In this document: piece after piece, positions 11,839 through 13,427 of the stretch
How positions within the stretch are numbered: the stretch's first letter is position 1
Layout of the letters: each line of letters starts with the position of its first letter
Assembly (NCBI GenBank): GCA_900540005.1
Contig: UQEM01000057.1
Span: 1-13,427 of the forward strand
Direction of reading: 5' to 3'
Length of the DNA stretch: 13,427 bases
Origin: an uncultured Ruminococcus sp.
Lineage (GTDB): Bacteria > Bacillota > Clostridia > Oscillospirales > Ruminococcaceae
Position numbers and translations under genes: made by a program
Notes under the pieces: generated by a model
The model's input: the letters and a program-made list of their open reading frames with translations, nothing else
Told to the model about the DNA's origin: nothing
Database searches by the model: none

Positions 11839-13390
11839 ATGAAAAAAAGAATGATATTTGGAGTCATTGGTGCAGAAGTAAACGGCTCAGCTCAGCGTGA
11901 AATTATCAAAGGCATCATCAAAGAAGCACAATTGCATAATATTGATACCGCCGTAATATCAAACACATACAACTTAAATTGCTGGGACTATCCGCTTCCT
12001 TATGAAAATCAGATATACGAACTAATCCTTTCTGAGGAATTTGATGGATTAATTGTACTTTCAGAACCTTTCCGATGCGATAAACCTAGAGCTAAGGTTC
12101 GTGAATATCTTCTTCAACAAAAATCTATACCTATCATTGTTTGCGGAGCATTCATTCCTGATTTTGACTTACCCAATGCAACTTCGATCGATACAGATGA
12201 CGAAAGTGACATTGAGTATATTGCAGATCACTTTATAGATGATCACGGATTTACAAATATTGAATTCCTTACCGGTCCCAGCGACATTCAGAGTTCTCAG
12301 ATTCGGTTAAACGGTTACAAAAAATCACTGAAAAAACATGGAATACCCTTTGACAGCCGCAGAGTTATTTTCGGAGATTTCTGGATGTCTTCAGGACGTA
12401 AGCTTGCAGATGAATACATCAGCGGACAGCGTCCATATCCTGAAGCGGTAATGTGCGCAAATGATTATATGGCTTACGGGTTATTAGACGAATTCGCTGA
12501 AAAAGACATAGATATCAGTAAATATTTTGCTGTTACCGGATACGACTATGCATGGAATCGTTATGAACATTCGCCTTTGCTCACTACATATCAGCGTAAC
12601 AGAGAACAACTTGGAAAAAATGCGGTTAGAATATTACTCAGCAAATTACAAATCACCGGATGCGGAGAGATTCATTCTCCAAAAGGTTTATTCAAGCTTG
12701 GAACAAGCTGCTTTTGCAATTGTTCTAAAAAAGCGATGAATGAAGAGCTGCAATTTGCACGTATGCATTCAACATACGAACAGTGGAATCTTCTCAGTCA
12801 GATGAATCAGCAGCTGATCGAATGTCATAACTTGAAGGAATTTATAGAGTTGCTTGGAAGTTTTCAATATCTTGTACGCAATGTAGAGAATATTTTTTTA
12901 TGCTTATTCGACGGCTGGCATAAAAGTAAATCCGAAATAAACAAAAATACACTCATATGTCGCAGTATTGTTTTTGGTAAAGATAATACGCCTTTCCAAA
13001 TCAGTCAATATTACATAAGCGAAATATTTCAAAAACATAATAAAGCTGCCGTATACTATTTCAACCCACTCCACTTCAAAGAAAGACTTTTTGGATATAT
13101 TGTATTAAAATATAATTCATCAGATGTATATGACGATATATACAGAAACTGGATTACTTATGTTGCAAACGGACTTGAATTTCTGAGAATGAAACATGAT
13201 ATCAATTATCTGATGCAATGTCAGTCCATGACTGAAAACTTCGACTCTCTGACTTCTCTCAGAAACGACTCAGGAATGAAAAAAGTTTATGAACTCCTAA
13301 GGCACGACGATTATAAAAACGGCACTATTTTCTCTGTTATGCTCAAAACCTGCCTGTTTCATGATAATTTTAATAAAAGCAATAAGATAC
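11839..13390 (+). CDS. LacI-type sugar-binding domain / GGDEF protein, 3' truncated by the contig end
   Basis: The frame is open for 517 codons and runs off the genomic sequence with no stop. There is no helix-turn-helix and no signal peptide: the protein starts directly with a LacI-type ligand-binding domain (about 4-290; RMIFGVIGAEVNGSAQ, FDGLIVLSEPF, IEFLTGP, AVMCANDYMAYG, VTGYDY, LLTTYQ). A Cys-rich joint (CFCNC, near 290) and a helical, GAF-like middle part (about 300-455) follow. At residues 469-476 DSLTSLRN matches the start of GGDEF domains (DxLTxLxN), so the full protein is probably a cytoplasmic sugar-sensing diguanylate cyclase; the GGDEF motif itself would lie beyond the edge. The ribosome binding site is weak (AAAGG, 11822-11826, twelve bases away). 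It uses TTA for leucine 12 times, against none in the LacI gene, and many AAA and ATA codons, so its base composition differs from its neighbours. Confidence 0.82.
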
Positions 13391-13427
13391 CTGTCTCTTA
13401 TACACATCTCCGAGCCCACGAGACTCG
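13391..13427 (-). other. Nextera transposase adapter (sequencing artefact), right end
   Basis: CTGTCTCTTATACACATCT followed by CCGAGCCCACGAGAC is the reverse complement of the Nextera read-2 adapter. It cuts off the last gene. Any translation past 13390 is not biological. Confidence 0.98.

Noticed and set aside
12527..12739. 70-aa ORF inside the sensor-GGDEF gene
   Set aside because: It is an out-of-frame shadow of the longer open frame that runs to the contig end.

Overview
The window is one complete assembled contig. It begins (1-44) and ends (13391-13427) with Illumina Nextera transposase adapter, so genomic sequence runs only from about 45 to 13390. Gene style suggests a Clostridia-class gut or rumen Firmicute, most like Ruminococcus (Oscillospiraceae): moderate GC, strong GGAGG ribosome binding sites, TTG starts, extended -10 promoters, and families such as DUF5662, zinc-ribbon membrane proteins and VanZ. 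The genus is inferred, not proven. No rRNA, tRNA, CRISPR, transposase or phage gene was seen.

Layout: a promoter, an orphan 66-aa ORF and a hairpin (69-424). Then a LacI-family regulator and a DUF5662 protein, both on + (651-2293). A strong promoter inside the end of the DUF5662 gene drives a lipoprotein (2469-3053) after a ~158-nt leader with nested inverted repeats. The lipoprotein converges on a PutP-type Na+/proline symporter on - (3093-4631) across a bidirectional terminator. A VanZ-like membrane protein (4787-5299, +) diverges from putP. A 240-nt hairpin-rich gap separates it from a convergent ROK-type regulator (5542-6762, -), which has a ~207-nt structured leader. Next on - come a zinc-ribbon/Q-rich single-pass membrane protein, a four-TM hypothetical, a Fur-family regulator and an AraC-family regulator. 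A 21-codon ORF with a near-perfect Shine-Dalgarno lies between the four-TM gene and fur on +. Divergent from araC is a secreted VanY-like (M15B) protein lacking key catalytic residues (10542-11591, +). The contig ends inside an AT-richer gene (11839 to the edge) encoding an HTH-less LacI-type sugar-binding domain followed by the start of a GGDEF domain.

Most genes look individually transcribed: eight promoters can be read, and all carry the extended -10 dinucleotide TGn. lacI-DUF5662 is the only clear two-gene operon, and araC-fur may be linked by read-through. Four regulators or sensors of carbohydrate type (LacI, ROK, AraC, LacI-like/GGDEF) lie in 13 kb without sugar catabolic genes beside them, so they probably act on distant targets or on themselves.

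The most unusual items are the sugar-sensor/diguanylate-cyclase fusion at the edge, the apparently dead VanY-like protein, the degenerate ROK domain with its structured leader, the lipoprotein leader RNA, and two near-identical covarying hairpins in the VanZ/ROK gap. I found no clear multi-gene novel system; most of the window is ordinary chromosome.
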